From contig NZ_BDBQ01000061.1 of NCBI RefSeq assembly GCF_001613065.1, positions 42,500-106,499 of the forward strand: a stretch of DNA of 64,000 nucleotides, in the 5' to 3' direction. The translations under genes and the position numbers were made by a program. Under the pieces are notes generated by a model. It searched no databases, had not been told where the DNA came from, and saw nothing but the letters and a program-made list of their open reading frames with translations. The stretch is from Nocardia miyunensis NBRC 108239 (GTDB taxonomy: Bacteria > Actinomycetota > Actinomycetes > Mycobacteriales > Mycobacteriaceae). Positions 50,501 to 58,828 of this stretch are shown here, piece by piece. How positions within the stretch are numbered: position 1 is the stretch's first letter; each line of letters starts with the position of its first letter.

Positions 50501-52896
50501 TGCCCTGTCGCCGACCGCTGATCCCGCAGCAGCGCAACCAGATTGGCGGTGGCGAAATCGTCGAGCCCGGCGGCGTGGACGATATTCCCGAGGTCGTCGA
50601 GATCGGTGACGCCTCGGCCCTTGCGGCGGGACGAACTGCTCGCCCGGCCGCCTGTCGCACCGGCGTGCTCGCGATGCGAATCCGCCGATCCGCCGTCGTC
50701 CGGCGCTGTACCGCGCCGCGATGATCGGCCGGACGATACGGATTCGGCGGAACCGGAGTTCCCGGACCGGTGCTCGGTGGCAGCGCCGTCGGATGGCGAC
50801 AGCTCCGAGGAGCGCGAGTGCGCGGCGGAACCCGACCGTGCGGCGGACGCGGGTGCCTGTATGTCGTTGACACCCGCCGACGTGTCGCGGCGCTGTGAGC
50901 CGCTCGATGATGTGGATTCGGGGAAGGCCTGGGCGGTCGAGTCCGGGGGGGAGGAATAGATCGGGCCGGGTGATGCCGCGGCGCCGAGCAGTGCGTCGAT
51001 CCTGGCCTCGGGCGCGCGTTCGATCGCCTGACCGGCTGTACGCACGAATTCGCCCAGGGCAGTACCCAATTCGGCCGGGCGGCCCAGGGAATCGCCGTGC
51101 CAGAATGGGAGTCGGCCCGGGAGGCCGAAGGCGGGGGTGACCAGGACTCGGTCGTGGGTGATCTCCTCGATGCGCCAACTGGTCGCGCCGAGGGCGAAGA
51201 CATCCCCGACCCGGGACTCGTACACCATCTCCTCGTCGAGTTCGCCGACGCGGGAAGCCTTCTCGCCCACCATGAACACCGGGAACAGGCCGCGATCCGG
51301 AATCGCGCCGCCGGAGGTGACCGCAAGGCGCTGCGCCCCCGGACGCCCGGTCAGCGTGCCCGCATCGCGGTCCCACACGACGCGCGGGCGCAACTCGGCG
51401 AACTCGTCCGAGGGGTAGCGCCCGGACAGCAGATCCAGCACCGATTCGTAGGCCGAACGCGGCAGCGTCGCATAGCTTCCCGTGCTGCGGACGATGTCGA
51501 ACCAGGTGTCCACGTCGATCGGATCCAGGGCGCAGGCCGCGACGGTCTGCTGGGCCAGAATATCCAGCGGATGCGCGGGAATGCGCAGCTGTTCGATCTG
51601 ACCGGCGGTCATGCGCATCGAGGCGACCGCGCAGTGGATCACGTCGGTGCGGTGTTTGGGAAAGATGACGCCGCGGGAGATCTCGCCGACCTGATGCCCG
51701 GCCCGCCCGACGCGCTGTAGGCCGCTGGCCACCGAGGGCGGCGCCTCCACCTGCACCACGAGGTCGACCGCACCCATATCGATTCCGAGTTCGAGACTGC
51801 TCGTGGCGACCACACAGCGCAGCCGACCGGTCTTGAGGTCGTCCTCGATGATGGCGCGCTGCTCCTTGCTCACCGACCCGTGATGGGCGCGGGCCAGCAG
51901 CGCCGCGCTGCCGTGATTGACATCCGAGGTCGCGCCCAGCAGCGCGGGAGTGCGCCGAGCCGGTTCGGGGGACGTCGATGTCTCCGGGATCTCGTCGCTC
52001 GCCCCGACGCGTTCGGCGTAGGACTCGTTCAATCGGGCGGTGAGCCGTTCGGCCAGCCGCCGCGAATTGGCGAAGACGATCGAGGACCGGTGTGCCAGAA
52101 CGAGATCCACGATCGCCGAATCGACGTGCGGCCAGATCGAACCGGGCTGATCCGAATCACCGGCCGGATCCGGCTCGGTCATATCCGCCACCGGCACCCG
52201 CACCGACAGATCGAAGGTCTTCGGTGCGGGCGGGGCCACGATGGTGATCGGCGCGCGGCCGACCAGGAACCGGCCGACCTCCTCCGGTGGCCGCACGGTG
52301 GCGGACAGCCCGATCCGCTGCGCGGGACGCTCGGTCAGCCCGTCCAACCGGGCCAGCGAAAGTGCCAGGTGCGCACCGCGTTTGGAGCCGGCGATGGCGT
52401 GCACCTCGTCCACGATGACGGTGTGCACCGAGCGCAACGTCTCCCGCGCGGCCGAGGTGAGCATCAGGAACAGCGATTCGGGGGTGGTGATCAGAATGTC
52501 CGGCGGGGTGCGCTGCAGCGATCTGCGCGCCGCCGCGGTGGTATCGCCCGAGCGGACCCCGACGCTGATCTCCGGTGCGGGCAGCCCCAGCCGCTCGGCG
52601 GTCTGCGTGACGCCGACCAGCGGTGCGCGCAGATTGCGCTCGACGTCCACCGCCAGCGCCTTGAGCGGTGAGATGTACAACACGCTGGTACCGCCCGCCT
52701 CCCGCGACGGAGGTCGCCCCGCGAGCTGGTCGATCGCCCACAGAAACGCCGACAGCGTCTTCCCGGACCCGGTCGGCGCGATGACCAGCGTGTGCTCCCC
52801 GGCGGCAATCGCACGCCATGCGCCCAGCTGAGCGGCCGTCGGCGCGGGAAACGCGCCGTCGAACCACTCCTGCGTAGGCCGGGAGAACTGATCCAT
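47566..52896 (-). CDS. lhr: Lhr-type ATP-dependent DNA helicase with disordered insertions
   Basis: The 1776-residue superfamily 2 helicase acts in DNA repair. Walker A APTGSGKT (40-47), DEVH box (163-166), SATVR, helicase motif QRVGRAGHQ, then the Lhr-specific winged-helix and beta-barrel domains and the long C-terminal region. Mycobacterial Lhr is about 1510 residues. The extra length is mainly two low-complexity segments: about 640-765 (Ser/Gly/Arg-rich) and about 1342-1459 (Pro/Ser/Asp/Arg-rich), plus a small Arg/Thr stretch near 1510. Both lie between folded blocks. ATG 52896 is where family sequence begins (MDQFSRPTQEWF). Confidence 0.93.
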   Translation of the reverse strand: MDQFSRPTQEWFDGAFPAPTAAQLGAWRAIAAGEHTLVIAPTGSGKTLSAFLWAIDQLAGRPPSREAGGTSVLYISPLKALAVDVERNLRAPLVGVTQTAERLGLPAPEISVGVRSGDTTAAARRSLQRTPPDILITTPESLFLMLTSAARETLRSVHTVIVDEVHAIAGSKRGAHLALSLARLDGLTERPAQRIGLSATVRPPEEVGRFLVGRAPITIVAPPAPKTFDLSVRVPVADMTEPDPAGDSDQPGSIWPHVDSAIVDLVLAHRSSIVFANSRRLAERLTARLNESYAERVGASDEIPETSTSPEPARRTPALLGATSDVNHGSAALLARAHHGSVSKEQRAIIEDDLKTGRLRCVVATSSLELGIDMGAVDLVVQVEAPPSVASGLQRVGRAGHQVGEISRGVIFPKHRTDVIHCAVASMRMTAGQIEQLRIPAHPLDILAQQTVAACALDPIDVDTWFDIVRSTGSYATLPRSAYESVLDLLSGRYPSDEFAELRPRVVWDRDAGTLTGRPGAQRLAVTSGGAIPDRGLFPVFMVGEKASRVGELDEEMVYESRVGDVFALGATSWRIEEITHDRVLVTPAFGLPGRLPFWHGDSLGRPAELGTALGEFVRTAGQAIERAPEARIDALLGAAASPGPIYSSPPDSTAQAFPESTSSSGSQRRDTSAGVNDIQAPASAARSGSAAHSRSSELSPSDGAATEHRSGNSGSAESVSSGRSSRRGTAPDDGGSADSHREHAGATGGRASSSSRRKGRGVTDLDDLGNIVHAAGLDDFATANLVALLRDQRSATGHLPTDRTLLVERFRDELGDWRVVLHSPYGLPVHAPWALAVGARLRERFGVDAAPQASDDGIVVRLPDTTDDPPGADLFVFEPDEIDDVVTEQVGGSALFASRFRECAARALLLPRRDPGRRAPLWQQRQRAAQLLDVARKFPDFPILLETARECLQDVYDLFSLRELQTGIAHRKLRLVEVETATPSPFANALLFDYIAQFMYEGDSPLAERRAAALSLDSGLLAELLGRVELRELLDAAVLELTERELQRLTPERQARDAEALADLLRLLGPLTPDEAARRCTADPEPWFAELARARRALAVSYAGQQWWVAIEDAARLRDALGVPLPIGVPAAFIEPVADPLGDLVGRYARTHGPFGLEALARRFGIGPAVAATALHRLAAEKRVVEGEFTPGSAGTEWCDTQVLRRLRRRSLAAARKEIEPVATTAFARFLPAWQQVGTGQLRGVDGVAAVVEQLAGVPIPASAWESLILPARVPDYSPAMLDELMSTGEVIWSGHGSLTAKDGWIAMHPTDQASLTLPPPDDIDLTETQIQLLLALGATVIPQPSRDSPPSPDTAPESLTDRPGRQNSAKAPARNSNARSPQVTDSTDDSNRGPGAHRRALPTGSPSAAGRRPPDTPAEELDNGHAATPQNSRTSTPGPANDPAQSADHAAAQPMRAQVVPSAGGAYFFRQLSDATGRLDDAAVAAALWELVWAGHVAGDTFAPVRALLSGTARSTTTHRTPRRTPRGRTYLPRANMPSRTGPPTVAGRWSLLPERVADNTIRAHATADLLLERYGVLTRGSVQGEQVPGGFALMYRVLTEFEDRGRCRRGYFIDSLGGAQFSTTDVVDRLRSFDTERSAEFERAQRASDTALALAACDPANPYGAALPWPKGATEGAGHRPGRKAGALVVLVDGELTLYLERGGKTLLTFTEDPNQRTRAATALAALVHDRHVDSLVVERVDGDSVHGNTFAAFLTEAGFAVTPRGFRLRSRP

Positions 52897-53021
52897 GCGC
52901 TTCAGTCTGCACTCCGCCACCGACACCCTGCCCGAACCGCATGTGGAACGGGTGCGAGGCGCGGACATGGGTACCGAAACCCGCAACGGCCGCGGCACGG
53001 CCGGAGAAAGCTCCGTTTCGC

Positions 53022-54545
53022 TCAGCCGAACTCGATGCCCTGCGCGAGCGGGAGCTCGGTGGAGTAGTTGATCGTGTTCGTGGCGCGGCGCATGTACGCC
53101 TTCCAGGAGTCCGAACCCGATTCGCGGCCGCCGCCGGTGTGCTTCTCGCCGCCGAACGCGCCGCCGATCTCCGCGCCCGAGGTGCCGATGTTGATGTTGG
53201 CGATGCCGCAGTCCGAGCCGTCGGCGGCGAGGAATCGTTCGGCTTCGCGCTGGTCGCGGGTGAACACCGCGGAGGACAGGCCCTGGGGGACCTGGTTGTG
53301 CAGGGTGATCGCGTCGTCGAGATCGTCGTAGGCCAGGACGTACAGGATGGGTGCGAAGGTCTCCTCGCGCACCACCTCGGTCTGCGCGGGCATGCGCACG
53401 ATGGCCGGGCGCACGTAGTAGGACTCCTCGCCGTTGACGATGACACGCTCACCGCCGCACAGCAATTCACCCCCGTCGGCGAGGGCGCGGGCGAGCGCGT
53501 CCTGCATGGAGGTGTAGGCCCGACCGTTGATCAGCGGGCCGACCAGCACCCCGTCGTCGAGCGGATCACCAACGCGCAGTTGGTGATACGCGCCGCACAG
53601 CCTGTCGGTCAACGGCCCGGCGACGTCCCTGTGCGCGATCACCCGCCGCAATGTGGTGCAGCGTTGCCCAGCGGTGCCCGCCGCACTGAAAACCACTGCG
53701 CGCGTGGTCAATTCCAGATCGGCCGACGGGGTGACGATCGCCGCGTTGTTACCGCCCAGCTCCAGCAGGCAGCGGCCGAACCGAGCCGCCACCCGCGGGC
53801 CCACCGCGCGGCCCATCCGCACCGATCCCGTCGCGCTGACCAGGGCGACCCGCTCGTCGTCCACCAGGCGCTCCCCGACGTCGGCGGCACCCTGGATCAG
53901 CTGATGGATCTCCGGATCCGCGCCCACGTCGAGCGCCGCGCGCCGCACCAGCGCATGGCAGGCCAGTGCCGTCAACGGCGTTGTCTCCGAAGGCTTCCAG
54001 ACCACGGTGTCACCGCAGACCAGCGCTATGGCGGTATTCCACGACCAGACCGCCACCGGAAAGTTGAAGGCCGACAGCACCCCGACCACACCGAGCGGAT
54101 GCCAGGTCTCCATGAGCCGATGCCCCGGACGTTCGGAGGCCATGGTGCGCCCGTACAGCTGTCGCGACAGGCCCAGCGCGAATTCGCAGACGTCGATCAT
54201 CTCCTGCACCTCGCCGCGGGCCTCCGCGCCGATCTTGCCCGCCTCCAGGGTGACCAGCTCGCCCAGCTCGTGCAGGTGCTCGCGCAGCAGCTCGCCCAGC
54301 CGCCGCACCACCGCGGCGCGCTGCGGCGCGGGCACCGTGCGCCAGGTGTGAAAAGCGTTGGCGGCCTTCGCGATCGCGGCGTCGACGTCCGCGTCGGCAC
54401 TCGGCGCGAGAGTGGTCAGGGTGCCGCCGGTGATCGGTGTTCGCGCACTCAGCGAGCCGGGTGCGGGCGGGGTGACGCCCATGCTCGACAGGAGTCCTTC
54501 GGCGCGGGCGGTCGGATCGCCGACGACGGATGCGGCACGTGTCAT
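53022..54545 (-). CDS. pcd: L-piperidine-6-carboxylate / 2-aminoadipate-semialdehyde dehydrogenase
   Basis: The 507-residue NAD-dependent aldehyde dehydrogenase has FNFPVAVWSWNTAIALVCGDTVVWKPSE, the general base Glu in LELGGNNAAIV (about 262), and nucleophile Cys296 in GTAGQRCTTLRR. The GQRCTT pattern and the position beside lrpA and lat identify it as the enzyme that oxidises the lysine-derived semialdehyde to 2-aminoadipate (Rv3293 equivalent). ATG 54545 with GGAGG upstream. Divergent from the lrp gene, which may control it. Confidence 0.92.
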   Translation of the reverse strand: MTRAASVVGDPTARAEGLLSSMGVTPPAPGSLSARTPITGGTLTTLAPSADADVDAAIAKAANAFHTWRTVPAPQRAAVVRRLGELLREHLHELGELVTLEAGKIGAEARGEVQEMIDVCEFALGLSRQLYGRTMASERPGHRLMETWHPLGVVGVLSAFNFPVAVWSWNTAIALVCGDTVVWKPSETTPLTALACHALVRRAALDVGADPEIHQLIQGAADVGERLVDDERVALVSATGSVRMGRAVGPRVAARFGRCLLELGGNNAAIVTPSADLELTTRAVVFSAAGTAGQRCTTLRRVIAHRDVAGPLTDRLCGAYHQLRVGDPLDDGVLVGPLINGRAYTSMQDALARALADGGELLCGGERVIVNGEESYYVRPAIVRMPAQTEVVREETFAPILYVLAYDDLDDAITLHNQVPQGLSSAVFTRDQREAERFLAADGSDCGIANINIGTSGAEIGGAFGGEKHTGGGRESGSDSWKAYMRRATNTINYSTELPLAQGIEFG

Positions 54546-54615
54546 GGGTACCTCCGTAGGGGTGCGGGTGTATGGCAGCGGCCGTGGTTCCGGCCACGAG
54601 TCCGAATCGCTGGGT

Positions 54616-54621
54616 TAGCCT
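54616..54621 (+). promoter_or_regulatory. -10 hexamer TAGCCT for lrpA
   Basis: TAGCCT ends 6 nt before the lrpA ATG with no Shine-Dalgarno; leaderless pattern. Confidence 0.5.
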
Positions 54622-54627
54622 TCGCAG

Positions 54628-55080
54628 ATGGCGGATGCACCGGCGAAATCTGTTCTGGACGAGATCGATCGACTATTGATCCGCGAGCTGACCGAGGACG
54701 GCCGCGCCACGCTGTCCAACCTCGCGGAGAAGGCCAACCTGTCGGTGTCCGCGGTGCAGTCCAGGGTGCGCCGCCTCGAGGCGCGGGGCGTGATCCAGGG
54801 ATACACCGCCAAGATCGATCCGGAGGCGCTGGGGCAGCTGCTGTCGGCATTCGTCGCGATCACTCCTCTCGACCCGTCCCAGCCCGATGATGCCCCGGCT
54901 CTGCTGCGGCACGTCCCCGGAATCGAGGCGTGTCATTCGGTGGCGGGCGAGGAGAGCTACGTCCTGCTGGTGCGGGTGGCCTCGCCCCGGCATCTGGAGC
55001 AGCTGTTGCAGGAGATCCGCGCGACGGCCAACGTTCGGACACGAAGCACCATTATTTTGCAGACATTCTATGACAAGTAA
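54628..55080 (+). CDS. lrpA: Lrp/AsnC-family transcriptional regulator
   Basis: The 150-residue protein has an N-terminal AsnC-type helix-turn-helix (LDEIDRLLIRELTEDGRATLSNLAEKANLSVSAVQSRVRRLEARGVI, about 10-56) and a C-terminal RAM ligand domain ending VRTRSTIILQTFYDK. It lies between divergent pcd and co-directional lat, the arrangement of M. tuberculosis lrpA. There the regulator responds to lysine-related amino acids and controls lat. The palindrome between this gene and lat is its probable site. Confidence 0.93.
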   Translation: MADAPAKSVLDEIDRLLIRELTEDGRATLSNLAEKANLSVSAVQSRVRRLEARGVIQGYTAKIDPEALGQLLSAFVAITPLDPSQPDDAPALLRHVPGIEACHSVAGEESYVLLVRVASPRHLEQLLQEIRATANVRTRSTIILQTFYDK

Positions 55081-55095
55081 TGTCTGATCGTAACT

Positions 55096-55113
55096 TCTAC
55101 GGCAATCCGTAGA
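55096..55113 (+). promoter_or_regulatory. Lrp operator candidate between lrpA and lat
   Basis: TCTACGG-CAAT-CCGTAGA is a perfect 7-bp inverted repeat with a 4-nt centre, 20 nt before the lat -10 box. It is the obvious candidate binding site for the LrpA encoded directly upstream (inference). Confidence 0.5.
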
Positions 55114-55132
55114 GAACGCTTAAAAATTTACG

Positions 55133-55138
55133 TAACCT
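55133..55138 (+). promoter_or_regulatory. -10 hexamer TAACCT for lat
   Basis: TAACCT ends 6 nt before the lat GTG; leaderless pattern. Confidence 0.55.
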
Positions 55139-55144
55139 TGAGGG

Positions 55145-56482
55145 GTGACCCTAGAACTGGAGCGCCCCGGGGTGGTAGCTGACGCGCCGCTGGTCACCCC
55201 CGAAAGGGTGCATGAGATCCTGCGCGCGAACATCCTGGCCGACGGGTTCGACCTGGTCCTGGATCCGGTCCGATCGCACGGCCGCCGGCTCGTGGACGCC
55301 CGCGACGGCACGACCTATCTGGACATGTTCGGATTCTTCGCCTCCTCGGCCCTGGGGATGAACCACCCCGCCCTGGTCGAGGACGAACGCTTCCGGGCCG
55401 AGCTGCTCACCGCGGCACTGAACAAGCCGAGCAACTCCGATGTCTACACCGTCGAGATGGCCCGTTTCATAGACACTTTCGCCCGCGTGCTCGGCGATCC
55501 CGCACTGCCGCATCTGTTCTTCATCGACGGCGGTGGGCTCGCGGTGGAGAACGCGCTCAAGGCGGCCTTCGACTGGAAGAGCCGGCACAACGAAATGCAC
55601 GGGCGCGCAGCGGATCTCGGCACGAAGGTGCTACATCTGACCGGAGCGTTCCACGGGCGCACCGGATACACGATGTCGCTGACCAACACGGATCCGGTCA
55701 AGATCGACCGTTTCCCGAAATTCGCGTGGCCGCGGATCGAGACCCCTTATCTGGCCCATGATGTGGACATCGAGGCCGCCGAGGCGCACGCGCTGGACCG
55801 GGCGCGCGCCGCCTTCACCGAGAATCCGCACGATATCGCGTGTTTCCTGGCCGAACCGATCCAGGGCGAGGGCGGCGACCGGCATATGCGGCCCCGATTC
55901 CTGCAGGCGATGCAGGCGATGTGCCGCGAATTCGACGCGCTGTTCGTCCTGGACGAGGTGCAGACCGGCGTCGCGGCCACCGGCAGCCGCTGGGCGTACG
56001 AACAGCTCGGCCTGACGCCCGATATCGTCGCCTTCGGCAAGAAGACCCAGGTCTGCGGCATCATGGCGGGCGGTCGCGTGGACGAGGTCCCCGACAACGT
56101 CTTCGCCGTGAGTTCGCGGCTGAACTCCACCTGGGGCGGCAATCTCGCCGACATGGTGCGCGCCCGCCGCATCCTCGAGGTGATCGAGCGCGACGGCCTG
56201 GCCGAACGGGCGGCCCGCCTCGGCGCGCATCTGCTCGACCGGCTCGTCGCGCTGGCCGATCGTCATCCGCGAGTGAGCGATCCGCGCGGACGCGGCCTGC
56301 TGTGCGCGATCACGCTGGACACGGCGGAGCTGCGCGATGCGGTCGTGACCCGGCTGCGGGAAGACGAGCGCGTACTGCTGCTGGGCACCGGCGAACGCGG
56401 CATCCGATTCCGCCCGGCGCTGACGGTGACCGCCGACGAGTTGGACAGCGCGGTCGACGCGATCGATCGGGTGTTGCGCTGA
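55145..56482 (+). CDS. lat: L-lysine 6-transaminase
   Basis: The 445-residue class III aminotransferase moves the epsilon-amino group of lysine to 2-oxoglutarate, giving 2-aminoadipate semialdehyde (cyclising to piperideine-6-carboxylate), the substrate of pcd. The PLP lysine is Lys300 in FGKKTQVCG; the metal/PLP Asp is in LFVLDEVQTG; FFIDGGGLAVENALKAAFDWK and the EPIQGEGGD loop are characteristic of Lat. GTG start at 55145 is the first codon after the -10 spacing. In M. tuberculosis this gene is starvation-induced. Confidence 0.95.
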   Translation: MTLELERPGVVADAPLVTPERVHEILRANILADGFDLVLDPVRSHGRRLVDARDGTTYLDMFGFFASSALGMNHPALVEDERFRAELLTAALNKPSNSDVYTVEMARFIDTFARVLGDPALPHLFFIDGGGLAVENALKAAFDWKSRHNEMHGRAADLGTKVLHLTGAFHGRTGYTMSLTNTDPVKIDRFPKFAWPRIETPYLAHDVDIEAAEAHALDRARAAFTENPHDIACFLAEPIQGEGGDRHMRPRFLQAMQAMCREFDALFVLDEVQTGVAATGSRWAYEQLGLTPDIVAFGKKTQVCGIMAGGRVDEVPDNVFAVSSRLNSTWGGNLADMVRARRILEVIERDGLAERAARLGAHLLDRLVALADRHPRVSDPRGRGLLCAITLDTAELRDAVVTRLREDERVLLLGTGERGIRFRPALTVTADELDSAVDAIDRVLR

Positions 56483-56644
56483 CCGGTGGCTCCGGGCGGC
56501 CCGATTGTGATTTTTTTCCACTCTTCCCCGGGCGGTTTTCGGTCGCTGTCACCGCATTTCATCAGGGGTTTTCAACTGGCGAACAGCCAATAAGGGTACC
56601 CATCAGTAGCCCCTACTGGAATTCCGTGCGACACCGGTACTGGC

Positions 56645-56650
56645 TACACT
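56645..56650 (+). promoter_or_regulatory. -10 hexamer TACACT for accD5
   Basis: TACACT ends 7 nt before the ATG of accD5; no Shine-Dalgarno. Confidence 0.55.
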
Positions 56651-56657
56651 CCGGGAC

Positions 56658-58298
56658 ATGACGAGTGTCCAGCAGCAGCCAACGCCGGGGTCGGCGGGCT
56701 CCCCCGATATCCACACCACCGCCGGCAAACTGGCTGATCTGCGCAATCGGCTGGAAGAGGCCAAGCACCCGATGGGTGAGGCCGCCGTGGACAAGGTGCA
56801 CGCCAAGGGCAAGATGACCGCCCGCGAGCGGATTCTGGCCCTGCTGGACGAGGGCTCGTTCGTCGAGATGGACGCCCTGGCCCGGCACCGCAGCGTCAAC
56901 TTCGGCCTGGAGCACAACCGCCCGCTGGGCGACGGCGTGGTGACCGGCTACGGCACCATCGACGGCCGTGACGTGTGCATCTTCTCCCAGGACGTCACCG
57001 TCTTCGGCGGCTCGCTCGGCGAGGTCTACGGCGAGAAGATCGTCAAGGTCATGGACCTGGCCATCAAGACCGGCCGCCCGCTGATCGGCATCAACGACGG
57101 CGCGGGCGCGCGTATTCAGGAGGGCGTGGTCTCGCTCGGCCTGTACGGCGAGATCTTCCACCGCAACATCCAGGCGTCGGGCGTCATCCCGCAGATCTCG
57201 CTGATCATGGGTGCGGCCGCGGGCGGGCACGTGTACTCCCCGGCGCTGACCGACTTCGTCGTCATGGTCGATCAGACCAGCCAGATGTTCATCACCGGCC
57301 CGGACGTGATCAAGACCGTCACCGGTGAAGAGGTCACCATGGAGGAGCTGGGCGGCGCGCACACCCACATGGTGAAGTCGGGTACCGCGCACTACGTCGC
57401 CTCGGGCGAGCAGGACGCGCTGGACTACGTCAAGGATCTGCTGAGCTACCTGCCCAGCAACAACCGCGCCGAGGCCCCGCGCTTCGCGCCCACCGACCCG
57501 GTCGACGGCGCGATCGAGGACTCGCTGACCGAGGAGGACCTCGAGCTCGACACCCTCGTGCCGGACTCGCCGAATCAGCCGTACGACATGCACGAGGTGA
57601 TCCGTCGCCTGGTCGACGACGACGAATTCCTCGAGGTGCAGGCCGAGCGGGCGCAGAACATCATCATCGGGTTCGCCCGGATCGACGGCCGCAGCGTCGG
57701 ATTCGTCGCGAACCAGCCCACCTACTTCGCCGGATGCCTGGACATCGACGCCTCGGAGAAGGCCGCGCGTTTCGTGCGCACCTGTGACGCGTTCAACATT
57801 CCGATCATCACCCTGGTCGACGTCCCGGGCTTCCTGCCGGGCACCGACCAGGAGTACAACGGCATCATCCGCCGTGGCGCCAAGCTGCTGTACGCGTACG
57901 GCGAGGCGACCGTCGGCAAGATCACCGTCATCACCCGCAAGGCGTACGGCGGCGCGTACGACGTGATGGGCTCCAAGCACATGGGCGCGGACGTCAACCT
58001 GGCGTGGCCGACCGCGCAGATCGCGGTCATGGGCGCCTCGGGCGCGGTCGGTTTCGTGTACCGCAAGAAGTTGCAGCAGGCCGCCGCCGAAGGGGCCGAC
58101 GTGGACGCGCTGCGCCTCGAACTGCAGAACGAATACGAGGACACGCTGGTCAACCCATACGTGGCCGCCGAGCGCGGCTACGTCGACGCGGTCATTCCGC
58201 CGTCACATACTCGCGGTCAAATTGTTTCGGCGCTGCGACTGCTGGAGCGGAAGATGGTTGCTCTGCCGCCCAAAAAGCACGGCAACATTCCGCTCTGA
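56658..58298 (+). CDS. accD5: Acyl-CoA (propionyl/acetyl-CoA) carboxylase beta subunit
   Basis: The 546-residue carboxyltransferase subunit transfers CO2 from biotin to propionyl- or acetyl-CoA. Two crotonase-like halves are visible, with oxyanion-hole glycines (RIQEGVVSLGLYGEIF, ...IPQISLIMGAAAGGHVY; DVPGFLPGTDQEYNGIIRRGAKLLYAY, ...KAYGGAYDVMGSKHMGAD). It works with the biotinylated AccA3 and epsilon AccE5 encoded downstream, supplying methylmalonyl- and malonyl-CoA for lipids including methyl-branched and mycolic acids (family knowledge). Confidence 0.96.
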   Translation: MTSVQQQPTPGSAGSPDIHTTAGKLADLRNRLEEAKHPMGEAAVDKVHAKGKMTARERILALLDEGSFVEMDALARHRSVNFGLEHNRPLGDGVVTGYGTIDGRDVCIFSQDVTVFGGSLGEVYGEKIVKVMDLAIKTGRPLIGINDGAGARIQEGVVSLGLYGEIFHRNIQASGVIPQISLIMGAAAGGHVYSPALTDFVVMVDQTSQMFITGPDVIKTVTGEEVTMEELGGAHTHMVKSGTAHYVASGEQDALDYVKDLLSYLPSNNRAEAPRFAPTDPVDGAIEDSLTEEDLELDTLVPDSPNQPYDMHEVIRRLVDDDEFLEVQAERAQNIIIGFARIDGRSVGFVANQPTYFAGCLDIDASEKAARFVRTCDAFNIPIITLVDVPGFLPGTDQEYNGIIRRGAKLLYAYGEATVGKITVITRKAYGGAYDVMGSKHMGADVNLAWPTAQIAVMGASGAVGFVYRKKLQQAAAEGADVDALRLELQNEYEDTLVNPYVAAERGYVDAVIPPSHTRGQIVSALRLLERKMVALPPKKHGNIPL

Positions 58299-58506
58299 TT
58301 CGACGATATGTCCAGCGCGGGGCGCACACTTTCTGTGAGACGTCCTACACTCGCCGCGCGAGCGGCGCGTCCGAGCAAAGATAGAAGAGTCGGCTTTCAG
58401 GAACACGAGAGCCACAAGGAATACCGTTCGAGGCTTCCGGAACCGCTCCGGACCCCGGACGCCGGGTCTTTCGGTCCGGCACAGGAATACAGGAGGAGCT
58501 GGCGCT

Positions 58507-58827
58507 GTGACGGCTGTGGCTGATGAAGAGGTCCTTCGCGCCGCTGAATTGGCTCTGTCGGTCGACGAGGTCGTCGGCACGGTGGAGCCGGTCGTGGCCG
58601 AGTCCGAATCGAGCGCGGGACCGGACATCCGGATTCTGAAGGGCTCACCCACCGACGCGGAGATCGCCGCTGTGGTGTGCGTGTTCGCGGCCGCCGCGAG
58701 CGCCGCCTCCGCCGCGCCCGCGCAGTCCGGGCCCGTGGATCTGTGGGGCAAGCCGACCATGATGCACCGTGGCGCGATGCCGTTCTCGCCGTACGCCTTC
58801 CCCTTCCTGTCGCACTTGCGCGACTGA
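58507..58827 (+). CDS. accE5: Acyl-CoA carboxylase epsilon subunit
   Basis: The 106-residue protein has a disordered N-terminus and then the conserved core IRILKGSPTDAEIAAVVCVFAAAASA followed by DLWGKPT and PFSPYAFPFL. This matches the small epsilon subunit that activates AccD5-AccA3 in actinobacteria. The mycobacterial protein is longer (about 170 residues) owing to an N-terminal extension. GTG start 58507 with AGGAGGAG 8 nt upstream. Gap of 208 nt to accD5; maf follows after one base. Confidence 0.88.
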   Translation: MTAVADEEVLRAAELALSVDEVVGTVEPVVAESESSAGPDIRILKGSPTDAEIAAVVCVFAAAASAASAAPAQSGPVDLWGKPTMMHRGAMPFSPYAFPFLSHLRD

Positions 58828-58828
58828 C

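Noticed and set aside
56483..56560. Possible T-run terminator after lat (CCGGGCGGCCCG followed by a run of T)
   Set aside because: The stem is only about 4 bp and separated from the T-run; not convincing.
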